A stretch of DNA of 64,000 nucleotides from Loktanella sp. 5RATIMAR09. Lineage in GTDB: Bacteria > Pseudomonadota > Alphaproteobacteria > Rhodobacterales > Rhodobacteraceae. The notes under the pieces were generated by a model. It saw nothing but the letters and a program-made list of their open reading frames with translations. It did no database searches and was not told where the DNA came from. This document shows, piece by piece, positions 36,812 through 48,118 of this stretch. The DNA lies in the NCBI RefSeq assembly GCF_001419985.1, contig NZ_LJAL01000003.1:310001-374000 (forward strand). Reading direction: 5' to 3'. Position 1 is the first letter of the stretch, and every line of letters starts with the position of its first letter. Position numbers and translations under genes: made by a program.

Positions 36812-37525
36812 ATGAAAAACATATACGCGCTCCTCACCCTTCTTTTTACGGTCACTTTTGTGGTGTCTCCGGCCCTGACCAGCCCCTTTAGCGGGTTTCG
36901 CGAAGACCAACTGCCCGTTCCGCAGATTGATCCGCCTGTGCAGCCTGAAGGCTACGCTTTTGCAATCTGGGGGCTGATCTATGGCTGGCTCGTGGTGTCG
37001 GCCGTCTACGGCATCATCAAACGGGCCGATAGCGCCGAGTGGAATTACGCCCGCCCGCCTCTGATCATCAGCCTTGCGGTTGGCACGCCATGGCTGGCTG
37101 TGGCGAACGTCAGTGCAATCTGGGCGACAGTCCTGATCTTCGTGATGGCCGCGGGCGCGATTGCGGCCCTTTTGCGCGCACCGCGCAAGCATCGTTGGTT
37201 CTTTCGGGTGCCTGTAGGTATCTATGCGGGCTGGCTGACAGCGGCATCTTTCGTGTCGTTGGGTAGCACCGCCGCAGGCTATGGTATCGGCCCCGCAGCA
37301 CAGGGGTGGGCCTATATCGGCATCTTGGGTGCCTTGATCGTTGCCATAGCCGTCCTGACCCGCGTTAAATCTCCCGCTTACGCGCTGACCGTGATCTGGG
37401 CGCTGGCAGGCATCATCGTGGCCAATGGCGCAGCAAACTGGACCGTGTCGGCGCTGGCGGCTATCGGCGTGGTGATCCTGCTCGGGCTGATCGCAAGAAC
37501 ACGCGCTAGCTTGGCCCCTTCTTGA
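36812..37525 (+). CDS. TspO/MBR-like membrane protein
   Basis: 237 residues from the ATG at 36812 (CAGAGG upstream). There are six or seven hydrophobic segments. [21 protein letters not shown] near residue 45 matches the first conserved loop of the tryptophan-rich sensory (TspO) relatives. Later helices are less conserved, and the protein is longer than true TspO (about 160). TspO proteins bind tetrapyrroles and affect porphyrin handling. Whether this longer branch does so is unknown. Its 3' end overlaps that of der by 20 bases. Confidence 0.75.
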   Translation: MKNIYALLTLLFTVTFVVSPALTSPFSGFREDQLPVPQIDPPVQPEGYAFAIWGLIYGWLVVSAVYGIIKRADSAEWNYARPPLIISLAVGTPWLAVANVSAIWATVLIFVMAAGAIAALLRAPRKHRWFFRVPVGIYAGWLTAASFVSLGSTAAGYGIGPAAQGWAYIGILGALIVAIAVLTRVKSPAYALTVIWALAGIIVANGAANWTVSALAAIGVVILLGLIARTRASLAPS

Positions 37526-38957
37526 GGTGCTTTGACAGGCGCGACGGCTGCGAGGACTTTTTGTCTTTATATGGGTTCTTGTCACCCTGATCGCGCAAAT
37601 AGAGGCGGATCGGCGTGCCTGGCATATCAAAATCAACGCGTAAGCCATTGACCAAATAGCGTTTATAGCTTTCCGGCATCAGATCGGGGTGCGATGTCAT
37701 CACAACAAACGCAGGCGGGCGCGTTTTCACTTGCGTCATATACCGCATCTTGATCCGCTTGCCGCCCGGTGCGGGTGGCGGGTGCTGTTCCAGCATCCCC
37801 GTCAGCCAGCGGTTCAGATGTGCGGTAGAAATCCTGCGGTTCCAGACCTCATGGGCGCGCATGATCGCCTGTTGCAAACTGTCAAGCCCTTTGCCGGTCT
37901 TGGCTGACACCGTCACCAAGGGCGCGCCCCGCAGTTGCGGCAAAAGGCGTTCAAAGCTTTCGCGCAATTCTTTCAGTTTGGTCTGCTTTTCGTCCTCGAC
38001 GTCCCACTTGTTGATGGCGACAACGACGGCACGGCCTTCGCGTTCGGCCAGATCGGCAATGCGCAAATCCTGCTGTTCAAACGGGATTTCCACATCCAAC
38101 AGAACCACTACAACTTCGGCAAATTTGACCGCGCGCAGACCGTCGGACACGGACAGCTTTTCCAGCTTTTCCTGCACCTTGGCCTTCTTGCGCATGCCAG
38201 CGGTGTCAAAAATCCGCATTGGTACGCCGCCCCAGTCTTGCTGGACCGAGATCGCGTCGCGTGTGATCCCCGCCTCTGGGCCCGTCAAAAGACGTTCCTC
38301 GCCAATAATCTTGTTAATCAGCGTGGATTTGCCCGCATTCGGACGGCCAACAACGGCAATTTGTAATGGTTTGGCGCGGGTCGGAATACGCGGCGCATCC
38401 TCGTCATCCTCGCCCACGTCCACATCGACCTCAGGCGCGTCAGCGGCCGCTTTTTCCTCATGTGCTTCGGCAATCGGGCGCAGTACATCCATCAGCTCGC
38501 CCATGCCCTCACCGTGCTCGGCGGACATGCGGATCGGCTCTCCCAGACCCAGCGCGTAAGCCTCGAGGATCGTGGCATCGGCGGCTTTGCCTTCGCCTTT
38601 GTTGGCGGCCAGAATCACATTGGCGTTTTTCTTGCGCAGGATATCGGCAAACACCTCGTCAGCGGGCAGAACACCGGCGCGCGCGTCGATCATAAAGATA
38701 CACACATCGGCCATTTCCACCGCACGTTCGGTCAGGCGGCGCATGCGTCCCTGAAGGCTGTCATCGGTTGCCTCTTCCAGACCGGCGCTGTCAATCACGG
38801 TAAAGCGCAGATCGGCAATGCGCCCCTCGCCTTCGCGCAAATCACGCGTCACCCCCGGCTGGTCATCGACCAAAGCCAGTTTCTTGCCCACCAGACGGTT
38901 GAACAAGGTGGATTTGCCCACATTCGGACGGCCCACAATTGCGAGGGTAAAGGTCAT
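37506..38957 (-). CDS. der: Ribosome assembly GTPase Der (EngA)
   Basis: 483 residues. There are two tandem G domains, with Walker [10 protein letters not shown] (residue 8) and GRPNAGKST (about 200), each followed by DxxG switches, then the KH-like C-terminal domain ([15 protein letters not shown]). A basic tail closes the protein. Der acts in late 50S assembly. It is downstream of bamB on the same strand, the usual roseobacter order TPR-bamB-der. Confidence 0.97.
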   Translation of the reverse strand: MTFTLAIVGRPNVGKSTLFNRLVGKKLALVDDQPGVTRDLREGEGRIADLRFTVIDSAGLEEATDDSLQGRMRRLTERAVEMADVCIFMIDARAGVLPADEVFADILRKKNANVILAANKGEGKAADATILEAYALGLGEPIRMSAEHGEGMGELMDVLRPIAEAHEEKAAADAPEVDVDVGEDDEDAPRIPTRAKPLQIAVVGRPNAGKSTLINKIIGEERLLTGPEAGITRDAISVQQDWGGVPMRIFDTAGMRKKAKVQEKLEKLSVSDGLRAVKFAEVVVVLLDVEIPFEQQDLRIADLAEREGRAVVVAINKWDVEDEKQTKLKELRESFERLLPQLRGAPLVTVSAKTGKGLDSLQQAIMRAHEVWNRRISTAHLNRWLTGMLEQHPPPAPGGKRIKMRYMTQVKTRPPAFVVMTSHPDLMPESYKRYLVNGLRVDFDMPGTPIRLYLRDQGDKNPYKDKKSSQPSRLSKHLKKGPS

Positions 38958-39006
38958 TTTGTCAGCTCCTGACGGTCTACGCCTGCGCGCTTACACCAAC
39001 GCGCGC

Positions 39007-40305
39007 CTAACGGAAAGCGTGCAATTGACCGTCTTTGCTAAGCACATAGAGCGTCTGGCCCGCCACAACAGGCCCGGAGGCCGCACCGCCCGGCAGAGCA
39101 AGCTGCCCCAACGACGCACCAGAGGCGGGATCGAACTGCCGGATCTGACCATCCGAAGAAGTGACGATCAGACGACCACCGGCCAACACAGGCCCGTAAT
39201 GCGTGAAAATACGTCTTTCGCGCCGCGGGTTCGCGCCATCCTCAAGCACAGGCAACGGGACACGCCAGACCGGCGAACCGGTACTTGCATCCAGACGCAC
39301 CAGAGCGTTGTCATCGCTGATCAGGAACACAGCGTCACCGACAGCCCAAACCGGGCTTAACGATCCTTCGGTTGCGGTCCACACGCGCGCACCATCGCGC
39401 AAATCAAACGCGGCGGTCCGGCCGCCAAAGTTACCGATATAGACACGGTTGCCCGTAATCACCGGATCGCCCGAGATATCATTGATGACGCCCGAGGCGC
39501 TGCCCAACCGGTCACCGGTGACAACCGAAGACCAGCGTGTCAGCCCGCCACGGGGATAGGTTGCCAGCACCTCACCCGATGGAAAGGGAAACACAGCATA
39601 TTCGCCACTGACCGCAGGCGATGCCCCGCCCGCAAAATTTGCCGTGGAGGGCGCTCCCGAGCGCTGCCAGCGGATCCGGCCATTGGTCACATCAAGCGCC
39701 CAAGCGGTACTGTCACGGGCAACGACATAGACCAGATCGCCCTGCAATGTTGGTGCGGCATGTGCAGGTGCATCAAGGTCTTGCACCCAGATTTCAGCTC
39801 CCGTGGCTGCATCAAGGGCCGTGATTTCACCAAATCCGGTTGTAACGTAAACACGCCCGCCCCCGACAGAAATACCACCGCCCGACGCGTCGTCTGCGTT
39901 GTCGCGGGTCGGTGTGAGATCACGGGTCCAGACATTGCGGCCATCAACAGATGTCGCTGTCACAAGGGCACGTGCATCAACCGTGTAGATGATCCCGTTT
40001 GCCACAACAGGGTGCGATGTCATCCGCGCGCGTCTGCTATCACCTTCACCGATATCCACCGAAAACAGCGGGCTCAGGTTCGTGCCGAGTGCCGGATGTG
40101 TGATGGAGTGGCTGGGGCTGCCGTTGCGGTGCGTCCAGTCGGCATTCACCTGTGCAGCAGGCAGTGCGACAGGGCGGGTTTCATTGGCAAGAACACTCTG
40201 GCCGCGGATATCAAAACGATCACCGGGCAGGATGACTTCGTCGTCACCACATGCGCCCAGAAGGGCAAGGCTGATCGCGGCGAAGATGGTTACTCTTGAA
40301 TTCAC
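39007..40305 (-). CDS. bamB: Outer-membrane assembly lipoprotein BamB
   Basis: 432 residues. The signal peptide ends in the lipobox LLGAC (Cys19), so it is a lipoprotein. The mature part is a beta-propeller of PQQ-like repeats (DAATGAEIWVQD, DVTNGRIRWQR, DLRDGARVWTA, DASTGSPVWRV). BamB supports BamA during insertion of outer-membrane proteins. It is between the TPR gene and der. Confidence 0.95.
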   Translation of the reverse strand: MNSRVTIFAAISLALLGACGDDEVILPGDRFDIRGQSVLANETRPVALPAAQVNADWTHRNGSPSHSITHPALGTNLSPLFSVDIGEGDSRRARMTSHPVVANGIIYTVDARALVTATSVDGRNVWTRDLTPTRDNADDASGGGISVGGGRVYVTTGFGEITALDAATGAEIWVQDLDAPAHAAPTLQGDLVYVVARDSTAWALDVTNGRIRWQRSGAPSTANFAGGASPAVSGEYAVFPFPSGEVLATYPRGGLTRWSSVVTGDRLGSASGVINDISGDPVITGNRVYIGNFGGRTAAFDLRDGARVWTATEGSLSPVWAVGDAVFLISDDNALVRLDASTGSPVWRVPLPVLEDGANPRRERRIFTHYGPVLAGGRLIVTSSDGQIRQFDPASGASLGQLALPGGAASGPVVAGQTLYVLSKDGQLHAFR

Positions 40306-40326
40306 GGGTCAGATCCAATCTGCGCT

Positions 40327-40983
40327 TTACTGGCTCACAGGGTCGGGCATGGGTTCGCCCAGTGCCACCATGAGGCTCTGAACACGCTCGCGCAAGCCAC
40401 GTGTGACACCGGCGTCCTCTTCAATCTGGCGCAAGAACCCCAGACCCGCGTCGATGTCACCCTCTGCCAGTGACAGATAGGCCAGCTGCTCAAGCGCCAG
40501 AAGGCGGAAAGGCTCACCGGGCTGGGCGAGAGTGTCAAGCTGGATCCGGCGGGTATTGATGTCATCAACCGGTAGCATTGCCATCTTGAAAGCCGCCAGT
40601 TCGCGGTACATTTCGGGCACATCGGGGTTGACGGCGACACGGTTCAATGTCGCCAAGGCATCCGCCGTGTCGCCCGCTTCTTCCTGTGTCGCGGCCTGCA
40701 AAAGCGCGGTCACAGCCACGGCAGCACCATCGGCCGAGATCTGGGCCATTGCGGCCGCGCGTGCCGCAGGGTCGGGCTCTTCCAGCGCGGCCATGATCGC
40801 ATCACCGGTCGCCTGTGCGGTCGCACGCTCTTGTGCATTGCGAAATTCGTTCCATGCCGCCCCCCCTACGAGCAACAGCACTGCCGCGACACCGATCCAG
40901 CCATAGCGGCGCAAATAGCCAAACAGCTTTTCGCGGCGGACTTCTTCGGTGACTTCATTGATGAAACTGTCAGTGTCGCTCAC
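40327..40983 (-). CDS. TPR-fold inner-membrane protein (YfgM-like)
   Basis: 218 residues from the GTG at 40983 (VSDTDSFINEVTEEVRREKL). A cytoplasmic N-terminus precedes one helix (about 30-48, WIGVAAVLLLVGGAAW), and the periplasmic part is alpha-helical with TPR-like repeats. E. coli YfgM has the same layout and lies next to bamB and der, as here. It is a candidate chaperone partner of the Sec/Bam path. Confidence 0.88.
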   Translation of the reverse strand: MSDTDSFINEVTEEVRREKLFGYLRRYGWIGVAAVLLLVGGAAWNEFRNAQERATAQATGDAIMAALEEPDPAARAAAMAQISADGAAVAVTALLQAATQEEAGDTADALATLNRVAVNPDVPEMYRELAAFKMAMLPVDDINTRRIQLDTLAQPGEPFRLLALEQLAYLSLAEGDIDAGLGFLRQIEEDAGVTRGLRERVQSLMVALGEPMPDPVSQ

Positions 40984-41132
40984 CTTGGACCCCAATTTTG
41001 CAAAATTTTGTCATCTCTTTGCGGGTACATATCGTGAAGCCTGCGCGATGAACAAGAGGGCAGCGTGATTTGCGCGGGTGAAAGCCGCAATCCAGGCGCA
41101 AAACTATACTTGCCGGAACCGTACAGGCAGTA

Positions 41133-41153
41133 TAAACTGAACTGAATAGTTTA
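41133..41153. promoter_or_regulatory. Candidate operator upstream of the RND efflux operon
   Basis: TAAACT (41133-41138) and AGTTTA (41148-41153) flank nine bases, overlapping a possible -10 (TATAAA, 41131). The layout is like a TetR-family operator; no regulator gene is adjacent. Confidence 0.4.
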
Positions 41154-41224
41154 GTACAGTAGGGTGATCCCACCACCGCGAACCGGCGTAAAGACAGCAG
41201 ATTGATGATTGCACCGCAGCGCGC

Positions 41225-42487
41225 ATGGGCCGCAAGAAAGATAAAAAGATGAAACTGATCCCCATCATCACAGCACTATTGGTGCTTGCTGGCCTCTACT
41301 TGGTCGTCTTCGAGCGGGATGCGCTTCTCGGCGTAGCCCGGACCACCACGCAGGATGAGACCGTGATGGACACCGCCGATGCCACGCCCGCTGGAAGCGT
41401 GGTGCCGGATGCAACCGCAGTCAGTGTTGTTGCGATCCATTCCGTGGCCCAAACCATTGACAGCGCAGTAATCCTGCGCGGCCGCACCGAGGCGGCACGC
41501 AAGGTCACGGTCGCTGCTGAAACATCAGGCCTTGTGATCTCGGAGCCGCTGCGCGCCGGCGCTTCGGTGAATGCGGGTGACGTATTGTGCCGGCTTGACC
41601 CGGGCACACGCGAGGCATCCCTGGCCGAGGCCCGCGCACGTCTGGCCGAAGCAGAGGGCCGCGTCCCAGAAGCACAAGCCGGTGTACTGGAAGCGAACGC
41701 GCGGGTCCGCGAGGCGGAAATCAACCTCAACGCGGCCAGCCAGTTGTCAGAAGGCGGTTTCGCCTCTGAAACCCGCCTCGTCAGCGCACAGGCCGCGATG
41801 GAAGCCGCAACCGCCGGCGTGCAGCGCGCCAATTCCGGCGTGGCGTCAGCGCAGGCCGGGATCCAGTCGGCGCAAGCCGCTGTCGCCTCTGCCCTGCGCG
41901 AAATCGACAAATTGACAATCACTGCCCCCTTCTCGGGCTTGCTTGAAACCGACACCGCAGAATTGGGCGCGCTCATGCAACCAGGTGCAGCATGTGCCGC
42001 GATCATCCAGCTTGATCAGGTGAAACTGGTGGGCTTTGTGCCCGAAACAGATGTTTCCAAGATCACCGTCGGGGCCATGGCAGGTGCGCGGATGACAAGC
42101 GGCGCGCAGGTGCAGGGCCGCGTCACGTTCCTTTCACGCAGCGCCGATGAACTGACGCGCACATTTCGCGTCGAAGTCACCGTCGAGAATAGCGATCTGG
42201 CCATCAGTGACGGTCAAACAGCGGAAATTCTTGTCGCTTCAGACGGGCGCACCGCGCATCTCGTGGCACAATCCTCGCTCACACTTGATGATGACGGGGT
42301 CTTGGGCGTGCGCACGGTGGGCGAGGACAACATCGCGCAATTCATGCCTGTCACCTTGCTGCGCGACACCGCCGAGGGGGTGTGGGTGACGGACCTGCCT
42401 GAAACGGTTGATATTATCACGGTGGGTCAGGAATTTGTCATCGACGGGGTCCGCGTTGCCCCCACATTCACGGATGCCAAAGGATGA
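41225..42487 (+). CDS. RND efflux periplasmic adaptor subunit
   Basis: 420 residues from the ATG at 41225; a second ATG at 41249 (MKLIPIITALL) gives 412 and is as plausible. An N-terminal membrane anchor precedes the split lipoyl domain (VTVAAETSGLVISEPLRAG and ITAPFSGLLETDTAELGALM) around a long Ala/Glu-rich coiled-coil hairpin (about 140-225). Then come the beta-barrel and membrane-proximal domains. It bridges the inner-membrane pump to an outer-membrane channel that is not encoded here. Its stop overlaps the permease start by four bases (ATGA). Confidence 0.92.
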   Translation: MGRKKDKKMKLIPIITALLVLAGLYLVVFERDALLGVARTTTQDETVMDTADATPAGSVVPDATAVSVVAIHSVAQTIDSAVILRGRTEAARKVTVAAETSGLVISEPLRAGASVNAGDVLCRLDPGTREASLAEARARLAEAEGRVPEAQAGVLEANARVREAEINLNAASQLSEGGFASETRLVSAQAAMEAATAGVQRANSGVASAQAGIQSAQAAVASALREIDKLTITAPFSGLLETDTAELGALMQPGAACAAIIQLDQVKLVGFVPETDVSKITVGAMAGARMTSGAQVQGRVTFLSRSADELTRTFRVEVTVENSDLAISDGQTAEILVASDGRTAHLVAQSSLTLDDDGVLGVRTVGEDNIAQFMPVTLLRDTAEGVWVTDLPETVDIITVGQEFVIDGVRVAPTFTDAKG

Positions 42488-45400
42488 CCGGCCTCGTTGA
42501 TTGGGCCGCCTCGCGCGCGCGGATGGTGCTGGCGTTTATTGCGCTGTCGCTACTGGCGGGGGGCATGGCCTATGTCGGGCTGCCCAAAGAGGGCGAACCG
42601 GATATCGAAATCCCCGCGATCTTTGTTTCCGTCCCCTTCCCCGGCATTTCCGCCGAAGACAGCGAAACCCTGCTTGTCAAACCGATGGAGGCCGAACTGT
42701 CCGATCTGGACGGGTTGAAATCCATGTCCGCGACGGCCGCAGAGAACTATGCGGGCATGGCGCTTGAGTTTGAATTCGGCTGGGACAAGACCAAGATCAT
42801 CGCCGATATCCGCTCGGCCATGAACAACGCCGAAGCGCAGTTTCCGGCAGGCGCTGACCAATATTCTATCAACGAAATCAACTTTTCCGAATTTCCCATT
42901 CTGATCGTCAACCTGACAGGCCAAGTGCCCGAACGCACGCTGTTGCGCGTGGCCAAGAACCTGCAAGACCGCATCGAAGGCATTGATGCCGTGCTCGAAG
43001 CAGGGCTTGCAGGCCAGCGCGACGAGATGCTTGAGGTTGTGATCGACCCGCTGCGGCTTGAGGCCTATAACGTGACAGCGGGTGAATTGATCGGCGTTGT
43101 GGCCAACAACAACCTGCTGATTGCCGCAGGCGAGGTGGAAACCGCACAAGGCACATTCTCGGTCAAGATCCCGTCGTCGTTTGACGACCCCCAAGACGTC
43201 TATGACCTGCCCGTGAAAACCAACGGCGACCGTGTGATCACGCTGGGCGATCTGGCAACGATCCGCCTGACGTTCGAAGACCGCGCAGGCACCGCGCGTT
43301 TCAACGGCGTGAACACGGTGGCGTTGCAGGTGGTCAAACGCAAAGGGTTCAACCTGATTGACACCGCCGCCTTGGTGGAAGACGCCGTTGCAGCCGAGCG
43401 CGCCAGCTGGTCGCCTGAACTCCAGACCGCGATTGATGTCGGCACCTCGAACGACCAATCACGCAATGTGGCCTCAATGGTCAGCCAGCTGGAAGGCTCG
43501 GTTCTGACCGCGATTGCGCTGGTGATGATTGTCGTTTTGGCGGCCTTGGGAACGCGCCCCGCCCTGCTGGTGGGCTTTGCGATCCCGACATCATTTCTTT
43601 TGTGTTTCGCCCTGTTGGCGGTCATGGACATCACGATTTCCAACATCGTCATGTTCGGCCTGATTTTGGCGGTAGGCATGTTGGTGGATGGTGCCATCGT
43701 GGTGGTCGAATACGCCGACAAACGCATCAAAGAGGGCGTGGGCCCGATGCACGCCTATGTGGAAGCCGCCAAGCGCATGTTCTGGCCGATCATTTCCTCG
43801 ACCGCCACCACGCTTTGCGCCTTTCTGCCCATGCTGTTCTGGCCGGGTGTGCCGGGGCAATTCATGGGCATGCTGCCGGTCACGCTGATCTTCGTTCTCT
43901 CGGCGTCTTTGGTTGTGGCCCTTATTTATCTGCCCGTCATGGGCGGTGTCACGGGCCGGATGAGCCGCGTGTTCGGCAACGCCTCTGATACGTTGCGCGT
44001 CCGCTTGCCGTGGGTGGTGCGGGCGGCGCTGGTGCTGCCTGCCATCATGGTGGTGTTTACCGGTGCCATGCTGACATTGAACCCCGGTTATCTGAGCGGT
44101 GAAGCGGTACAAACCGGCGGGTTTAGCGATAGCCTTCCCGGTATGGTCTTGTTTTTGCTCGGGGCCTTCGCATTGTCGATCACCATCGGGGCCGCCAAGA
44201 TCGAACGCCAAGCCAAGTCGATCAAAGGCGGTTATCGCCGTTCGCCATTTGGCCATTTCATGCATTTCATCGCGGGCAACCCGATCATGCCGCTTGTGAC
44301 CGTCGCGGCCGTTGCCTTCACGGTGGTGTCGATCTTTGGCTACTACGGGGCAAACAACAACGGGGTGGAATTCTTTGTTGAATCAGAACCCGAACAGGCG
44401 ATTGTCTATGTCCGTGCGCGCGGCAACCTGTCGCTTGAGGAAAAAGACGCGCTGGTGCGGCAGGCCGAGGATATCGTGCTGGCCCACCCCGGCGTGATTA
44501 CCGCCTTTGCCTTTGCCGGTGATGGTGGTTTGAACACAGACGCCAGCGGCGCAAGCACCCCTAGCGATACCATCGGGCAGGTCCAGCTTGAGACGATCCC
44601 TTGGGAAGACCGCGCCGGTATTGCCGAACTGGACGGCGATGTGGTGCTTGCCGAATTACAAGAGCAATTGAACACGATCCCCGGCATCGAGACCGAAATT
44701 CTGGCCCAAGCGCGCGGGCCTGCGTCGGGCAAACCTGTGCATCTGCGCCTGAAGAGCGACAATTGGGATGACCTGATTGCCGCCACAAACATCGCACGCG
44801 CGCAGTTTGAACAAACACCCGGCCTGATCACGATTGAGGATTCGCTGCCCCTGCCCGGCATTGATTGGCAGATCGATGTAGATGTCGAAAAGGCAGGGCG
44901 CTTTGGCGCTGATGTGGCCACCGTGGGGGCCATGGTCCAGATGGTCACGCGGGGGATTTTGCTGGATACCATGCGCGTCGACAGCTCGGATGAGGAAATC
45001 GAAATCCGCGTGCGGCTGCCCGAACAGGACCGTGTGCTTTCGACCCTCGACAGCCTGAAAGTGCGCACCAATCAGGGCCTGATCCCGTTGTCGAACTTTA
45101 TCACCCGCACCCCTGTCGCCAGCCTTGCGCAGATCGACCGGATCGACCAAAAGCGCTATTTCGATGTGAAGGCGGGTGTCGCCACAGGGCTCACCAATCT
45201 CACAGTGGACGGTGAAAGTGTCGCCATTGTGCGGATCGTCAGCGAAGACGCACTTGGTATGGACCGCTACGCCGTCCAGACGCTGCTGGGCGACACGACG
45301 TCTGCGCAACTGACCGCACATGTGGACGCGGGCGACGCATCAGAGGTGCCGCTGAACGCCAACGAACGCATCGCGGTGCTGACAGAATGGCTCAATACCA

Positions 45401-46176
45401 ACCCCCTGCCCGCATCCATTGAATGGGAATGGACCGGCGATCAGGAAGAACAGGCCGAATCCGGTGCGTTTCTGCAAACCGCCTTTGCGGGTGCTTTGGG
45501 GCTGATGTTCATCATCCTGCTGGCGCAGTTCAACAGCATTTATAACTCCATCCTCGTGCTGATGGCGGTGGTGATGTCTACCGCGGGTTCCTTGGTCGGG
45601 ATGCTGGTGATGGATCAACCGTTCTCGATCATCATGACCGGCACGGGGATCGTGGCACTCGCCGGGATCGTGGTGAATAACAACATCATCCTGATCGACA
45701 CCTATCAGGAATACAGCAAATACATGCCCAAGACCGAGGCGATCACACGCACCGCCGAAGACCGCATCCGACCTGTGCTTCTGACCACGATCACGACAAT
45801 GGCGGGACTTGCGCCGATGATGTTCGGCCTCAGCCTTGATTTCATGAACGGTGGCTATTCCATCGACAGCCCGACCGCACTTTGGTGAAAGCAATTGGCG
45901 ACGGCAGTTGTTTTTGGCCTTGGTATCGCAACAATGCTGACGCTGGTGTTCACACCGTCGATGCTGGCCGTCCGGGTCTGGTTTGTGACCTACGTCCAGT
46001 GGTTCGCGCAACTGCTTGCAAAACTGTCCATGGGCCGCAGCAGCCGTGCCGCCCGCGACTGGGCGTTGTCACGACAGGCGCGCCGGATGAAAGCGCCCGA
46101 GATTATCTGGGATGATCCCGAAGCAGCGGTGTTGGCACCCATTACCGCCGAACAGCCGGTGCAAGCGGCGGAATAA
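42484..46176 (+). pseudogene. RND efflux permease interrupted by an in-frame TGA
   Basis: The reading frame is open for 1134 codons, then TGA at 45886-45888 interrupts ALW*KQLATAVVFGLG, after which the same frame is open to 46176 (1230 codons in all, which is normal for this HAE1-like group). Homologues as I recall them have Trp-Trp there, so one G-to-A change explains it. The upstream product keeps TM1-TM11 and both periplasmic domains (MLVDGAIVVVEYADKR in TM4, VNNNIILIDTYQEY in TM10). It loses TM12 (LGIATMLTLVFTPSMLAVRVW) and the cytoplasmic end. It may be a recent pseudogene, a truncated pump, or a sequence error. Confidence 0.85.
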
Positions 46177-46180
46177 AAAA

Positions 46181-46206
46181 TGCCCGCAGCGCTGCGGGCA
46201 TTTTTC
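46181..46206. terminator. Bidirectional terminator between the RND operon and the Atm1-like gene
   Basis: A perfect 20-base palindrome (46181-46200, arms TGCCCGCAGC/GCTGCGGGCA) lies between an A-tract and a T-tract, so it suits both convergent genes. Confidence 0.9.
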
Positions 46207-46225
46207 TATTTGGGTCAGTGGCTCT

Positions 46226-48052
46226 TTAGACCACGACCTCTTCTTCCTCTGACTGTCTGTTCCACAAGTGCGCGTAGCGCCCTTCGGCGGCCAGCAGATC
46301 TTCGTGGCGACCCTCTTCGACGATCACACCGTTTTCCAGCACGACGATCAGATCCGCGTCAGCAATTGTCGACAGACGGTGCGCAATCGTGATGACAGTC
46401 CGCCCCTCGCCCATTGCCTTTAGTTCGGCCTGAATTTCCCGCTCGGTGTCGGTATCAAGTGCGCTTGTCGCCTCGTCCAACAACAGGATCGGCGGGTTCT
46501 TCAACAACGTCCGCGCGATGCCGACCCGCTGTTTTTCACCACCCGAGAGCTTCAAGCCACGTTCCCCCACGGTGGTCTGGTACCCATCCGGCAGGCTCAT
46601 GATGAACTCGTGGATCTTGGCAGCTTTGGCGGCGGCAATGATTTCATCCTCGCTGGCCGTGGGCCGTCCGTAAGCGATATTATAGTGCACCGTGTCGTTA
46701 AACAGCACGGTATCTTGTGGGACGACACCGATCTGGGCGTGCAGGCTTTCCTGCGTCACATCGCGCACATCCTGCCCGTCAATCAACAGTGCACCGCCGC
46801 TGACATCATAGAACCGGAACAGCAACCGCCCGATGGTCGATTTGCCAGACCCCGATGATCCGACAATCGCCACGGTCTGGCCCGGTGCCACCGCAAGGCT
46901 GACGCCCTTTAGGATCGGGCGTGCCGCATCGTAACCAAAGCTGACATCCTGCAAGGCCACGCGCCCACCATTCACCTTCAGCGGCTTGGCGTCCGGCTTG
47001 TCTGTCACCTCTTCGGGTTGCCCCAGCAGATCAAACATATCGCCCATATCAATCAGCGACTGCCGGATTTCGCGGTAAACCGTACCCAGAAAGTTCAGCG
47101 GCATTGTGATCTGGATCATATAGGCGTTGACCATGACAAAATCGCCAACTGTCAGCTCGCCCCGTTGCACGCCAACGGCGGCCATGACCATGACCACCAC
47201 AAGACCGCCGGTGATCAGAACCGACTGGCCAAAGTTCAGGAAGGCCAGCGAATAATTGGTGCGGATCGCGGCGTTTTCATAGTTGCCCATGGCCACGTCG
47301 TAACGGTCGGCCTCCCAACGTTCGGCACCGAAATATTTGACCGTCTCAAAGTTCAGCAGGCTATCGACCGCTTTCTGGTTCGCATCCGTATCCTGATCGT
47401 TCATTTCCTTGCGGATTCTCACCCGCCATTCAGTCACTTTGAACGTGAACCAGACATAAAGCGCGATGGTCAGAACAACGACCGCCAAGTACCAGACATC
47501 AAAAAGGAAAAACAGGACGACCGAAATCATGAGCAGCTCAAGCACCAGCGGCCCCATCGAGAACAAGAGGAACCGCAGCAGGAAATCCACCCCCTTCACA
47601 CCGCGTTCGATGATCCGCGACAAACCACCGGTCTTGCGGGTGATATGGTACCGCATCGACAGGCGGTGAATATGGGTAAAGGTCTCAAGCGCAAGCTGCC
47701 GCAACGCCCGCTGACCGACGCGCGTGAAAACCACATCGCGCAACTGCTGAAAGCCCACAGACATCAACCGCGCCAGACCGTAGGCCAGCGTCAGCCCAAC
47801 CGCCCCCAGACCCAGCACCGTGGCGGCATCGGCCCCCTCAGGCGCCAAAGCATCAACCGCCTGTTTGTACAAGACCGGCGTGCCAACCGCGATCACCTTG
47901 GACAAAAGCAGCACCGCCAGTGCAATCACGACACGGCGTTTGACCCACGTTTGCCCCTCTGGCCACAGATAAGGCACCACGCGGCGGATCACATTCCACC
48001 CCTGGACCCGGGCATCACTCAGATTGGCATCAGTTTTCTCTAGACCACGCAT
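46226..48052 (-). CDS. Atm1-type ABC exporter (permease fused to ATPase)
   Basis: 608 residues from the ATG at 48052 (GGAG six bases upstream). A six-helix ABC exporter membrane domain spans about 40-340. In the ATPase part Walker A is GSSGSGKST, the signature LSGGEKQR, and Walker B ILLLDEATSALD. The long match with the mitochondrial Atm1/ABCB7 branch (RLSMRYHITRKTGGLSRIIERG and NFETVKYFGAERWEADRY) points to export of glutathione conjugates or heavy-metal thiol complexes. It ends in an acidic SEEEEVVV tail. Monocistronic. Confidence 0.93.
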   Translation of the reverse strand: MRGLEKTDANLSDARVQGWNVIRRVVPYLWPEGQTWVKRRVVIALAVLLLSKVIAVGTPVLYKQAVDALAPEGADAATVLGLGAVGLTLAYGLARLMSVGFQQLRDVVFTRVGQRALRQLALETFTHIHRLSMRYHITRKTGGLSRIIERGVKGVDFLLRFLLFSMGPLVLELLMISVVLFFLFDVWYLAVVVLTIALYVWFTFKVTEWRVRIRKEMNDQDTDANQKAVDSLLNFETVKYFGAERWEADRYDVAMGNYENAAIRTNYSLAFLNFGQSVLITGGLVVVMVMAAVGVQRGELTVGDFVMVNAYMIQITMPLNFLGTVYREIRQSLIDMGDMFDLLGQPEEVTDKPDAKPLKVNGGRVALQDVSFGYDAARPILKGVSLAVAPGQTVAIVGSSGSGKSTIGRLLFRFYDVSGGALLIDGQDVRDVTQESLHAQIGVVPQDTVLFNDTVHYNIAYGRPTASEDEIIAAAKAAKIHEFIMSLPDGYQTTVGERGLKLSGGEKQRVGIARTLLKNPPILLLDEATSALDTDTEREIQAELKAMGEGRTVITIAHRLSTIADADLIVVLENGVIVEEGRHEDLLAAEGRYAHLWNRQSEEEEVVV

Positions 48053-48118
48053 TGGGACTCCACGACTTGAGGCGTCATTCCTAAGCCCGTGATCCAAAGA
48101 TGACCAGAGGCGCGCGCG

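Noticed and set aside
45886..45888. TGA as selenocysteine or as a tryptophan codon in the RND permease
   Set aside because: No SECIS-like hairpin was seen directly after it, the family has Trp here, and TGA is used as an ordinary stop elsewhere in this window, for example in ruvX-type overlaps.
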